Made by a program: the position numbers and the translations under genes. The notes beneath the pieces are model-generated. The model was given only the letters and a program-made list of their open reading frames with translations. It did not search any database and had not been told where the DNA came from. DNA of 64,000 nt, taken from assembly GCF_001544495.1 (NCBI RefSeq), contig NZ_FCNZ02000016.1, positions 62,001 to 126,000 of the forward strand, in the 5' to 3' direction. This document shows positions 26,849 to 34,933 of the stretch, piece after piece. The stretch's first letter is position 1. Each line of letters starts with the position of its first letter. Source of the stretch: Caballeronia telluris (lineage in GTDB: Bacteria > Pseudomonadota > Gammaproteobacteria > Burkholderiales > Burkholderiaceae).

Positions 26849-27832
26849 GTGGTCCAACGCATTCTCGAACCCGAGCAGATTACATCGCTCGATCCCTCTG
26901 CGATTCCGCGCATCCGCATGCCCGAGCGCGCAGCGGTTTTTCCGGCGCGCGCGGCGCGCCTGCGCCAACTCGCCGATGCCAGCAATCCGATCGCGGGCTA
27001 TCTGCGCCTGATGGCCGCGCTCGCCGATGCACAACAGGAAACGCTCGCTTCGTTCGAAGCCACGCCGCCGAGCGCCGAGCTGCTCGCCAGCGCCCAGCAA
27101 CATTCGATGCCGCTGATTCCCGCGCTCTCGGGCGTGCGCGATCCGGCGTGGCGCGAGGTCTTGCTGCGGCTCGTCGACAGGATCGAGGCCGCGGGCCCGG
27201 TCACGCCGCCGCTCGCGGAACTGTTCGTGAAGCTGCGCGCGCTCGATGCACGCACGCTCGACACCCAGGCCGACGCCCTCTTCGCCCAGCGCTTCGCGGA
27301 AGTCGATCCGGCCAGCGCGCCGTTCATCACGGCCGCGCTGCAGGTGGTATGGACCGACCTCGCGAGCCGGATCGACGCGTCGCAGGTGCCTTATCTCGAC
27401 ACGCCGGGCCTGTGCCCGGTCTGCGGCTCGCATCCAGTGGCGAGCGTCGTGCGGGTGGGCGGCGTCCACGATGGCTATCGCTATCTGCAATGCGGCCTGT
27501 GCGCGACCGAGTGGCACATGGTCCGCTCGAAATGCTCGAATTGCGATTCGACCAAGGGCATCGCGTATCACGCCATCGGTGCCGCCGATGCCGACAAGGA
27601 AGCCAGCGATGCGCAGGCGAAGGACGCGCCGCTCAAGGCCGAATCGTGCGACGAGTGCGGCACGTATCGCAAGATCGGGTATCAGAGCAAGGCGTACGAT
27701 TTCGAACCCTTCGCGGACGACCTCGCGAGTCTCACGCTCGATCTGCTGATGGGCGAGGAAGGTTATCGGCGCGCGTCGCCGAATCCGTGGTTGTGGCCGG
27801 AGCAGGGCGGCGAAGACCGGGGTCAGGAATAA
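26849..27832 (+). CDS. fdhE: Formate dehydrogenase accessory protein FdhE
   Basis: 327 residues with the rubredoxin-like FdhE zinc/iron motifs: CPVCGSHP at ~190, CGLCATEWH at ~218, CSNCDS at ~232 and CDECGTYRK at ~268. FdhE binds the catalytic subunit and is required for maturation of periplasmic formate dehydrogenases, acting in the cytoplasm before Tat export. The start is uncertain: GTG 26849 gives RILEPEQI, where FdhE similarity begins, with CGAGG five bases upstream. The frame remains open to 26588, but that part spans the terminator and is rejected. Located between fdnGHI and selA. Confidence 0.87.
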   Translation: MVQRILEPEQITSLDPSAIPRIRMPERAAVFPARAARLRQLADASNPIAGYLRLMAALADAQQETLASFEATPPSAELLASAQQHSMPLIPALSGVRDPAWREVLLRLVDRIEAAGPVTPPLAELFVKLRALDARTLDTQADALFAQRFAEVDPASAPFITAALQVVWTDLASRIDASQVPYLDTPGLCPVCGSHPVASVVRVGGVHDGYRYLQCGLCATEWHMVRSKCSNCDSTKGIAYHAIGAADADKEASDAQAKDAPLKAESCDECGTYRKIGYQSKAYDFEPFADDLASLTLDLLMGEEGYRRASPNPWLWPEQGGEDRGQE

Positions 27833-27840
27833 CAATACGG

Positions 27841-27885
27841 GCATGCACCAAGCGTGCATGCACCAAGCGGGCAAGCACAAAGCGG
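27841..27885. repeat. Three tandem 15-bp repeats in the fdhE-selA gap
   Basis: GCATGCACCAAGCGT, GCATGCACCAAGCGG and GCAAGCACAAAGCGG follow each other without spacing, ending 11 bases before the selA GTG. Copies 1 and 2 differ only in the last base. Each carries a GCATGC or related core. Confidence 0.85.
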
Positions 27886-27895
27886 GGAAGGCCGA

Positions 27896-29332
27896 GTGAG
27901 CGATGTAACGAGTGTCGAATTGAAATCGCTGATGGCGCGGGTGCCGTCGGTCGAGCGCGTGATGGCGTCGGCGGGCATGGCGCCGCTCGTCGGCGAATAC
28001 GGGCGCACGCAGGCGCTCGCCGCACTGCGCCGCATTCTCGATGACTGGCGCTGCGACGCGCAGGCGGGCCGCGCTTGCGTCGATGCGCTGGGCGAAGCGC
28101 GCCTCGTGCAGGCGGTCGGCGCCGCGCTCGCGGAACGCGCGCGAGGCAAGGTCCGCAGCGTCTTCAATCTCACCGGCACGGTCCTGCATACGAATCTCGG
28201 CCGCGCGCTTTTGCCGGACGAAGCGGTGCAGGCGGTCGTCGAAGTGCTGACGCGCCCCGCGAACCTCGAATTCGATCTCGCGTCCGGCAACCGCGGCGAC
28301 CGCGACGACCTGATCGACGAACTCATTTGCGAACTGACCGGCGCCGAGGCCGCGACGGTTGTCAACAACAACGCGGCGGCCGTGCTGCTCGTGCTGTCGG
28401 CGCTGGCGTCGAAGAAGGAAGTGATCGTCTCGCGCGGCGAACTGGTGGAGATCGGCGGCGCGTTCCGCATTCCCGACATCATGAGCCGCGCCGGCGCCAA
28501 GCTGCGCGAAGTGGGCACGACCAACCGCACGCATCTGAAGGATTACGACGAAGTCATCGGCGCGCGCACGGCGCTTTTGATGAAGGTTCATTGCAGCAAC
28601 TACGCGATCAGCGGCTTCACGAAGGAAGTCGCGTTGCAGGAACTCGCATCGCTCGCGAAGGCGCGTCAGGTGCCGGTCGCGGTCGATCTCGGCAGCGGCA
28701 CGCTCGTCGATCTGACCCAGTGGGGATTGCCGCGCGAGACCACCGTGCGCGAGACCATCGAGGCCGGCGCGGACCTCGTCACGTTCAGCGGCGACAAGCT
28801 GCTCGGCGGCCCGCAGGCGGGGCTGATCGTCGGGCGCCGCGACCTTGTCGCGAAGATCAAGAAGCATCCGTTGAAGCGCGCGCTGCGCGTCGGCAAGCTC
28901 ACGCTCGCCGCGCTCGAACCCGTGCTGCGCCTTTATCGCGCGCCCGAGTTCCTGTGCGAGCGGCTCACCACGCTGCGCCTCTTCACCCGTCCCGCCGACG
29001 ACATGCGCAACACCGCCGAGCGCATCGCGCCCGCGTTGCTGAGGTTCGTCGGCGAGGCGTTCTCGATCGCGGTCGAGCCGATGTTCAGCCAGATCGGCAG
29101 CGGCGCGCTGCCCGTCGACGTGCTGCCGAGCTATGGCCTGACGATCCGTCTCGCGAGCGGCAAGCGCGCGGGACGCCAGCTCAACGCGCTCGAAAAGAAG
29201 CTGCGCGAGTTGCCGCGCCCGGTGATCGGCCGCATCGCCGACGACGCATTGCGGCTCGACATGCGCTGTCTCGAATCGCGCGACGAAACGGCGTTCATCG
29301 CGCAATTGCAGGCGCTGGACACGCGCGCATGA
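27896..29332 (+). CDS. selA: L-seryl-tRNA(Sec) selenium transferase
   Basis: 478 residues. The PLP-dependent enzyme converts seryl-tRNA(Sec) to selenocysteyl-tRNA(Sec) using selenophosphate. Visible features are an N-terminal tRNA-recognition domain (MARVPSVERVM onward), the conserved NLTGTVLHTNLGRALLP segment, and the PLP lysine Lys301 in TFSGDKLLGGPQAGLI. GTG 27896 is taken as start because the family begins VSDVTSVELKSL-like and GGGAAGG lies just upstream; the ATG at 27854 lies within the tandem repeats. Its stop overlaps the selB ATG by three bases (ATGA). Confidence 0.94.
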   Translation: MSDVTSVELKSLMARVPSVERVMASAGMAPLVGEYGRTQALAALRRILDDWRCDAQAGRACVDALGEARLVQAVGAALAERARGKVRSVFNLTGTVLHTNLGRALLPDEAVQAVVEVLTRPANLEFDLASGNRGDRDDLIDELICELTGAEAATVVNNNAAAVLLVLSALASKKEVIVSRGELVEIGGAFRIPDIMSRAGAKLREVGTTNRTHLKDYDEVIGARTALLMKVHCSNYAISGFTKEVALQELASLAKARQVPVAVDLGSGTLVDLTQWGLPRETTVRETIEAGADLVTFSGDKLLGGPQAGLIVGRRDLVAKIKKHPLKRALRVGKLTLAALEPVLRLYRAPEFLCERLTTLRLFTRPADDMRNTAERIAPALLRFVGEAFSIAVEPMFSQIGSGALPVDVLPSYGLTIRLASGKRAGRQLNALEKKLRELPRPVIGRIADDALRLDMRCLESRDETAFIAQLQALDTRA

Positions 29333-31239
29333 TCGTCGGAACGGCGGGGCATATCGACCACGGCAAGACCACGCTCGTGCGCGCGCTCTCGGGCGTCGAT
29401 ACGGACCGGCTGAAGGAAGAGAAGGCGCGCGGCATCTCGATCGAGCTCGGCTATGCCTACGTGCCGCTCGCGAACGGCGAGGTGCTCGGACTGATCGACG
29501 TGCCCGGCCACGAGAAGCTCGTGCATACGATGGCGGCGGGCGCGTGCGGCATCGACTTCGCGCTCCTCGTAATCGCCGCCGACGACGGCGTGATGCCGCA
29601 GACGCGCGAGCATCTCGCGATCCTCGAACTGCTCGGCGTCAGGCAAGGCGCGGTCGCGGTGACGAAGACGGATCGCGTCGATGCAGCGCGCCTTGGGCAC
29701 GTGCACGACGAGATCGAAACATGGCTTGCGTCGAGCACGCTGGCCGGTGCGCCGCGCTTCGATACGAACGCCACGCAGGCAGACGACCCGGGCGTCGCCG
29801 CGCTCGACGCGCACTTGCGCGAAGCGGCGGCGCGCTGGCGCATGCGCCGCGACGACGGCCTCTTCCGGCTCGCGGTCGATCGCGTGTTCACGTTGAGCGG
29901 ACAGGGCACGATCGTGACGGGCACGGTGTTCTCGGGCCGCGTCGATGCCGGCGACACGATGCTGCTCGCGCCGCGCGGCGAACCGGTGCGCGTGCGCAGC
30001 ATCCACGCACAGAATCGCGCGGCACAGACCGGTCGAGCGGGTGAACGCTGCGCGCTGAATCTCGCCGGGATCGAAAAGGACGCGATCGCGCGTGGCGACT
30101 GGATCGTCGATGCGCGGCTTCGCGAGACGTCGCTGCGTATCGACACCGAACTCACGCTCCTGCCCGACGCGGGCATGAGCCTCACACACTGGGCGCCGCT
30201 GCACGTGCATCTCGGCACGACGCATCAGGTCGCGCACGTCGCGCTGCTGGACGGCGACGTGCTTCCGGCCGGCGACACCGCGCGCGTGCAGCTCGTTTTC
30301 GACAAGCCCGTTTGCGCGCTGCCGGGCGACCGCTTCATCGTGCGCAATGCGCAGGCGAATCGGACGGTGGGCGGCGGACGGGTGCTCGATCCATTCGGTC
30401 CCGCGCGCAAGCGCCGCACGCCGGAGCGCCGCGCATGGCTCGATGCGCTCTCGGCGATGCTCGAAACGCGACGTATCGACGGCTTGCTCGTCGAGGCGCC
30501 CTATGGCTTGAAGCGCTCGCTCGTCGAGCATCTTTGCGGCATGCCGGCCGAATCGCTCGAACTGCCGCATGGCACGCGCGCGGTGCCGTTATCCGGCGAC
30601 GTGCTGTTCGTCGCGGCGACGCACTGGGATGGGCTGCAGCGGCGGCTCGTCGAGGCGCTGGCGGCATATCACGAACGCTCGCCGGATGAGCAGGGACCGG
30701 ATATGGCGCGCTTGCGTCGGATTGCGGCACCGCTCGCGCCGGATGCGTTGTGGCGGGCGCTCGTCGATCGGTCGGTCGAGGAGAAGCGCATTGCGAGGAG
30801 CGGGCCGTGGCTGCATCTTCCCGCGCACTCCGTCACGCTCGATGACGCCGAGCGCGCGCTGGCCGACGTGCTGCTCTCGACAATTGCGCGGGGCCGGTTC
30901 GATCCGCCCTGGGTGCGCGATCTCGCCCGTGCGCATGACGCTAACGAGGAGCGCGTGCGGCAAGTGCTGCGCAAGCTCGCGCGGCAAGGCGAGGTGTTCC
31001 AGGTCGTGCGCGATCTCTTCTATCATCGCGACGCGGTTCGCGAGCTTGCGCGGCTCGTCGCATCGGAGGCGGCGAAGCACGATGGCCGGCTCGGCGCGGC
31101 GCCGTTTCGCGATGCGAGCGCGCTTGGCCGCAAGCGCGCGATTCAGGTTTTGGAGTTCTTCGACCGCGTTGGGTATACTCGCTTCCACCGCGACCTCCAC
31201 GTGTTGCGCGTCGATAGTCGCTGGCACGAGTTGATCTGA
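29329..31239 (+). CDS. selB: Selenocysteine-specific elongation factor SelB
   Basis: 636 residues. N-terminal EF-Tu-like GTPase: G1 GHIDHGKTT near residues 7-15, G3 DVPGHEKLV near 55-63, and the TKTD G4 motif. SelB-specific domain IV follows, a string of winged-helix domains (about residues 375-636) that bind the SECIS hairpin, ending with the RKRAIQVLEFFDRVGYTRF motif. Start ATG 29329 overlaps the selA stop. The frame is open upstream through selA but lacks similarity. It delivers Sec-tRNA to the ribosome at the fdnG UGA. Its stop is 36 bases upstream of the tRNA-Sec gene. Confidence 0.95.
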   Translation: MIVGTAGHIDHGKTTLVRALSGVDTDRLKEEKARGISIELGYAYVPLANGEVLGLIDVPGHEKLVHTMAAGACGIDFALLVIAADDGVMPQTREHLAILELLGVRQGAVAVTKTDRVDAARLGHVHDEIETWLASSTLAGAPRFDTNATQADDPGVAALDAHLREAAARWRMRRDDGLFRLAVDRVFTLSGQGTIVTGTVFSGRVDAGDTMLLAPRGEPVRVRSIHAQNRAAQTGRAGERCALNLAGIEKDAIARGDWIVDARLRETSLRIDTELTLLPDAGMSLTHWAPLHVHLGTTHQVAHVALLDGDVLPAGDTARVQLVFDKPVCALPGDRFIVRNAQANRTVGGGRVLDPFGPARKRRTPERRAWLDALSAMLETRRIDGLLVEAPYGLKRSLVEHLCGMPAESLELPHGTRAVPLSGDVLFVAATHWDGLQRRLVEALAAYHERSPDEQGPDMARLRRIAAPLAPDALWRALVDRSVEEKRIARSGPWLHLPAHSVTLDDAERALADVLLSTIARGRFDPPWVRDLARAHDANEERVRQVLRKLARQGEVFQVVRDLFYHRDAVRELARLVASEAAKHDGRLGAAPFRDASALGRKRAIQVLEFFDRVGYTRFHRDLHVLRVDSRWHELI

Positions 31240-31275
31240 TTGTTGGCTCGTGCCACGCGCATTTTTTTCTCCGCA

Positions 31276-31371
31276 GGAAGGCATCCGTATCCGGTGGTGC
31301 GGCTGGGCTTCAAACCCAGTAGGGGGCGTCAGCCGCTCCCTGGTCGGTTCGACTCCGGCTGCCTTCCGCCA
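31276..31371 (+). tRNA. selC: tRNA-Sec (anticodon UCA)
   Basis: 96 nucleotides with an 8-bp acceptor stem (GGAAGGCA at 31276-31283 with TGCCTTCC at 31360-31367), discriminator G and an encoded CCA at 31369-31371. The anticodon stem CTGGG/CCCAG (31303-31307, 31315-31319) closes the loop CTTCAAA, with anticodon TCA at 31310-31312. The long variable arm around AGGGGGCG...CGCTCCC and T-loop GGTTCGACTCC are as in E. coli tRNA-Sec. It is placed directly behind selB in the same direction. Confidence 0.97.
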
Positions 31372-31407
31372 GTCCTTGGCTCGTGATCCGCGTGCGTCTC
31401 GCAGGCT

Positions 31408-31760
31408 CTAAGGAATTTTAGAAAGCTTCCGCTTCGCTTCGAGCAATTCGATCAGCAATTGGTCGCGCTGCCGAATCATTTCCAGAAAGTCGTGCGCCTG
31501 CAGCTTCGTTTCGACGCCTCTTGCCATCGATTCGATGTAGTCCTCCGTCTCGGGATATGTGCCCAAATCTCTCGCCCACTCGCGTTGAGCGGCGCCCAGA
31601 TGCCGCAGCACATGCGTGATGCCACCCGAGCCGCCGGAAGCGTGAAGGTTGAGAAACGGACCGAGCCGTGCCCAGCGCACACCGGGGCCGTACGCGATCG
31701 CCGTGTCGACATCCTCCACCGTGGCGACCCCGCGCTGTACCAGACTGAGCTTGGGGACTC
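31408..31760 (-). pseudogene. 3-hydroxyacyl-CoA dehydrogenase, C-terminal remnant
   Basis: The minus-strand frame encodes VQRGVATVEDVDTAIAYGPG, then RWARLGPFLNLHASGG and a tail ending in MIRQRDQLLIELLEAK. This resembles the C-terminal helical domain and tail of 3-hydroxybutyryl-/3-hydroxyacyl-CoA dehydrogenases. The whole NAD-binding N-terminal two-thirds is absent. The frame continues another ~40 residues upstream to an ATG at 31878, but that part has no similarity and overlaps the mobA promoter and start. I read it as a decayed gene cut at ~31760, sitting directly downstream of the tRNA-Sec gene. Confidence 0.62.
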
Positions 31761-31809
31761 GCAAAGCGCTTCGTGATCTAAGGGTAAACGGCAGAATCGC
31801 CAGAATTTC

Positions 31810-31856
31810 TTGGATATGGTTGGTGTACGGAGTATATTGATTATTAAGGTAGTCAA
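31810..31856 (+). promoter_or_regulatory. mobA promoter with overlapping MarR-type operator
   Basis: TTGGAT (31810-31815), a 17-base spacer and TATATT (31833-31838) make a reasonable sigma-70 promoter. Overlapping its -10 and the start region is an imperfect palindrome of form TTGANTA-N6-TANTCAA at 31837-31856, the size and kind bound by MarR dimers. The adjacent MarR gene makes it the obvious operator. GGAGG precedes the mobA ATG at 31877. Confidence 0.6.
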
Positions 31857-31876
31857 GACAAACGGAGGAAGACAAC

Positions 31877-33790
31877 ATGCAATTTCATCTCAACGGTTTT
31901 CGCACGGACGACCCGATGATCGAGTCGGCCGCCGATGGCGCGCCTCGGGTCGACATGCCCGAGGCAGTCGACGTGCTCATCGTCGGAAGCGGGCCGGCAG
32001 GACTGGTGCTGGCGGCACAGTTATCGCAGTTTCCGTCGATCACGACACGCATCGTCGAACGTCGCTCGGGGCCGTTGCTCATGGGACAGGCGGACGGTGT
32101 CGCCTGCCGGACGGTCGAGATGTTCAATGCTTTCGGGCTCAGCGAGCGTTTGCTGAGAGAAGCGTATTGGGTCAATGAGACGGTATTCTGGAGACCGGAC
32201 GCCGATGACCGTAACGCCATCACGCGTACTGGGCGTGTTCAGGACACCGAATCAGGAATGTCGGAGTTTCCGCATGTCATCGTGAATCAGGCGCGCTTGC
32301 AGTCGTATCTGCTCGATCTGATGCGCCGGTCCGCGCAACGGCTAGAACCGGATTACGATCTCGAGGTGGTCGACGTCAAGCGCGACGACACCGACGAATA
32401 TCCGGTGCACGTCACATTGCGTCGAACGGATGAAGCGCGGCTTGGTGAAGAGGTCACCGTGCGCGCGCGTTATGCCGTGGGTTGCGACGGCGCCCGAAGC
32501 CGCGTGCGTGCGGCGATCGGACAGACGCTGATCGGCGACGCAGCCAACCACGCGTGGGGCGTCATGGATGCGCTCGCCGTTACCGATTTCCCGGACATTC
32601 GCCTCAAGGCGGCGATCCAGTCGGCAAGCAAAGGCAATCTGCTCATCATTCCGCGAGAAGGCGGCTATCTCGTGCGCTTTTACGTCGACCTGGGCGAAGT
32701 GACGCCGGAGAATCGTGACGCCATCAAGCAGACTACGGTCGAACGCATCATCCAGACCGCGCAACGCATTCTTCATCCCTATTCGCTGGACGTAAAAGAG
32801 GTTGCGTGGTTCTCGGTGTATGAAGTCGGACAACGCTTGACCGAGCGTTTCGACGATGCCATCGCGGCCGATGGAGCGACGCGCGAGCCACGTGTGTTCA
32901 TCGCGGGCGATGCCTGTCATACGCACAGCGCGAAAGCGGGTCAAGGCATGAACGTGTCGATGCAGGACGGATTCAATCTCGGCTGGAAGCTTGGCGCAGT
33001 CCTGCAAGGCCGCAGCGACGCAAGTCTGTTGCGCACGTATTCGGATGAACGGCAGCCTGTCGCGCAAGAACTCATCGACTTCGACAAGGAATGGTCCGCG
33101 ATGATGGCCGCTCCGCCGAAGGACCGCGATCATCCCGAGGCGGGCGGTGTCGATCCTGCGGAACTTCAGGCGTATTTCGTGCGCGCGGGTCGCTATACGG
33201 CGGGCGTGGCGACGCGTTATCGGCCAGGTGCGCTGACGGGCGAGGCGACGCACCAGCCGCTCGCGAACGGCTTCACGATCGGCACGCGCTTTCATTCGTC
33301 GCCCGTCGTTCGCTTAGCCGATGCAAAGCCCATGCATCTCGGTCACGTGGCGAGCGCTGACGGCCGGTGGCGCCTGTACGCTTTCTCGGATGCGAGCGGA
33401 CACTCGCTCGAAGCGCTTTGCGAGCATCTCGCGACGTCTCCCGAGTCTGTCGTTCGTCTCGCCACACCAAACGATGCCGATGCCGATAGCGTTTTCGATC
33501 TGCGTGCGGTGTTGCAAACGCCCCATCGAGAGGTCCGGCTCGAAAATCTGCATGCGTCGTTGTTGCCGCGCAAAGGCCGATACGGCCTGATCGACTACGA
33601 GAAGGCATTTACGAGTGACGCATCGACTAATATCTTCGACGAGCGTGGCATTGACCGCGAGCGGGGTGCGCTCGTCGTGGTCCGTCCGGACCAATACGTC
33701 GCGCATGTGCTTCCGCTCGACGCCTTTGCCAAATTGAACGCGTTCTTGCGGCCCATTTTTCGAACCGATCCCATTTTGCAAAGCCGTTAG
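31877..33790 (+). CDS. mobA: FAD-dependent aromatic hydroxylase, 3-hydroxybenzoate 4-monooxygenase-like
   Basis: 637 residues, the length of Comamonas MobA (about 639). Opening MQFHLNGFR and many internal blocks agree with my memory of that enzyme: GQADGVACRT, SEFPHVIVNQARL, VGCDGARSRVR, LLIIPREGGYLVRFYV, and GDACHTHSAKAGQGMN. The FAD fingerprints are GSGPAG at residue 37, the DG motif and the GD motif; a C-terminal thioredoxin-like domain begins after residue ~480. The predicted reaction is NADPH- and O2-dependent conversion of 3-hydroxybenzoate to protocatechuate in the cytoplasm. Phenol 2-monooxygenase activity is the main alternative. A MarR gene follows after 3 bases, matching the known mobA/mobR pairing. 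Confidence 0.85.
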   Translation: MQFHLNGFRTDDPMIESAADGAPRVDMPEAVDVLIVGSGPAGLVLAAQLSQFPSITTRIVERRSGPLLMGQADGVACRTVEMFNAFGLSERLLREAYWVNETVFWRPDADDRNAITRTGRVQDTESGMSEFPHVIVNQARLQSYLLDLMRRSAQRLEPDYDLEVVDVKRDDTDEYPVHVTLRRTDEARLGEEVTVRARYAVGCDGARSRVRAAIGQTLIGDAANHAWGVMDALAVTDFPDIRLKAAIQSASKGNLLIIPREGGYLVRFYVDLGEVTPENRDAIKQTTVERIIQTAQRILHPYSLDVKEVAWFSVYEVGQRLTERFDDAIAADGATREPRVFIAGDACHTHSAKAGQGMNVSMQDGFNLGWKLGAVLQGRSDASLLRTYSDERQPVAQELIDFDKEWSAMMAAPPKDRDHPEAGGVDPAELQAYFVRAGRYTAGVATRYRPGALTGEATHQPLANGFTIGTRFHSSPVVRLADAKPMHLGHVASADGRWRLYAFSDASGHSLEALCEHLATSPESVVRLATPNDADADSVFDLRAVLQTPHREVRLENLHASLLPRKGRYGLIDYEKAFTSDASTNIFDERGIDRERGALVVVRPDQYVAHVLPLDAFAKLNAFLRPIFRTDPILQSR

Positions 33791-33793
33791 AAA

Positions 33794-34234
33794 GTGCCAG
33801 CCAAAATCGATCACCCAGCCGCGCTGTCCAAATTCACCGGCAGCCTTGTCCGCCGCGCTCAACAGCGGCATTCGGCTGTATGGCAAAGCGAGGTGTCCGC
33901 CGAGATCACGAGCGTCCAGTACGCGGCGCTCGAAATCCTGCAGAGGACGCCGGGAGTCAACCAGCGCCAACTCGGCGATGAGCTCGACGTGGACCGGTCG
34001 ACGATTGCCGATCTCGTCGCACGCATGGTCCGCAATGAGTTGATCGAACGCTCCGACGATCCCGTCGATAAGCGTAGCTACGTGCTGTTTCTGACGTCAG
34101 CCGGCAAGAAGCAGCTTTCGACGTTGCGGCCGCGCGTCGAGGAAGTGGAGCGCATTCTGACTGCGAAGCTGACGCCGGCCGAAGTTCGAGAGTTGCGACG
34201 CATGCTCTTGGCGTTGTTGCCGTTAGACGAATAG
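33794..34234 (+). CDS. MarR-family regulator (MobR-like)
   Basis: 146 residues. The winged HTH includes LEILQRTPGVNQRQLGDEL and DRSTIADLVARMVRNELIER, with the wing DDPVDKRSYVLFLT. It starts at GTG 33794, three bases after the monooxygenase stop, so it is expressed in the same transcript and probably represses that transcript, with an aromatic acid as inducer. In Comamonas a MarR protein, MobR, controls mobA; the likeness is by family and context only. The candidate operator is at 31837-31856. Confidence 0.85.
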   Translation: MPAKIDHPAALSKFTGSLVRRAQQRHSAVWQSEVSAEITSVQYAALEILQRTPGVNQRQLGDELDVDRSTIADLVARMVRNELIERSDDPVDKRSYVLFLTSAGKKQLSTLRPRVEEVERILTAKLTPAEVRELRRMLLALLPLDE

Positions 34235-34281
34235 CGCACGGTGCTACGATCGGCGCTTTGGCTCGGCGACAAGGAGACGTC

Positions 34282-34728
34282 ATGACGGTGAAGCGTATGG
34301 ACAACGTCGGCATCGTGGTTGAAGACATTGATGCGGCCATTGCGTTTTTTGCCGAACTTGGCCTTGAGCTCGAAGGGCGCGCGCCAATCGAAGGTGACTG
34401 GGCAGATGGCGTCACCGGATTGCGCGGCATGCGCGTCGAAATTGCGATGATGCGTACGCCGGACGGTCACAGCCGGCTCGAGATATCCCGATTCCTTGCG
34501 CCATCGGTGGCTGCCGATCACCGTCGCGCCCCGGTGAACGCCCTCGGCTACCTGCGCGTGATGTTCACCGTGGAGGACATCGACGATACGCTCACCCGTC
34601 TCGCTAAACACGGCGCGGAACTCGTCGGCAAAGTGGCGCAGTACGAAAACGCGTATCGGCTCTGCTACATCCGAGGCCCCGAAGGAATTCTCATCGGGCT
34701 TGCTCAAGAACTTGAGCGTGGCACTTAA
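34282..34728 (+). CDS. VOC-superfamily (glyoxalase/dioxygenase fold) protein
   Basis: 148 residues containing a full vicinal-oxygen-chelate pair of beta-alpha-beta-beta-beta modules: MDNVGIVVEDIDAAIAFFAELG at the start, LRVMFTVEDIDDTLTRLAKHG in the middle, and CYIRGPEGILIGLAQEL at the end, which includes the metal-ligand Glu. ATG 34282 follows AAGGAG; the upstream TTG is rejected. It is 47 bases behind the MarR gene and may join its transcript. Function is uncertain: VOC proteins include glyoxalases, dioxygenases and resistance proteins. The aromatic context hints at a ring-related role. Confidence 0.82.
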   Translation: MTVKRMDNVGIVVEDIDAAIAFFAELGLELEGRAPIEGDWADGVTGLRGMRVEIAMMRTPDGHSRLEISRFLAPSVAADHRRAPVNALGYLRVMFTVEDIDDTLTRLAKHGAELVGKVAQYENAYRLCYIRGPEGILIGLAQELERGT

Positions 34729-34933
34729 CTCCTCCATCAAGCGTGGACCCCGAATTGGCTAGAAGCACGCTGCGTCGCCGGCCGCGAGGCGGTGGCCTAC
34801 GACCCGCCAAAAAATCGCTTGTCCATTCGCCGCTAAAACGTTATTGGTTGCGAAATCAGATTGGTGGCGCCGATTGAAGCGATGAACGAGACGTTCGTCA
34901 CCGTCAGGCATGGTCGAAACTGAGGGGAAGTCC

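Noticed and set aside
27841..27885. Possible CRISPR-like array
   Set aside because: Repeats are 15 bp and directly abutting with no spacers; simple tandem repeat. No CRISPR or cas genes were seen in the window.
26777..29305. 842-codon minus-strand open frame opposite fdhE and selA
   Set aside because: Shadow of two recognised genes; no motif.
31276..34933. Genomic island with integrase and att sites at selC
   Set aside because: No integrase, transposase or second copy of the tRNA 3' end was found in the following 3.5 kb, so only a context-based suspicion remains.
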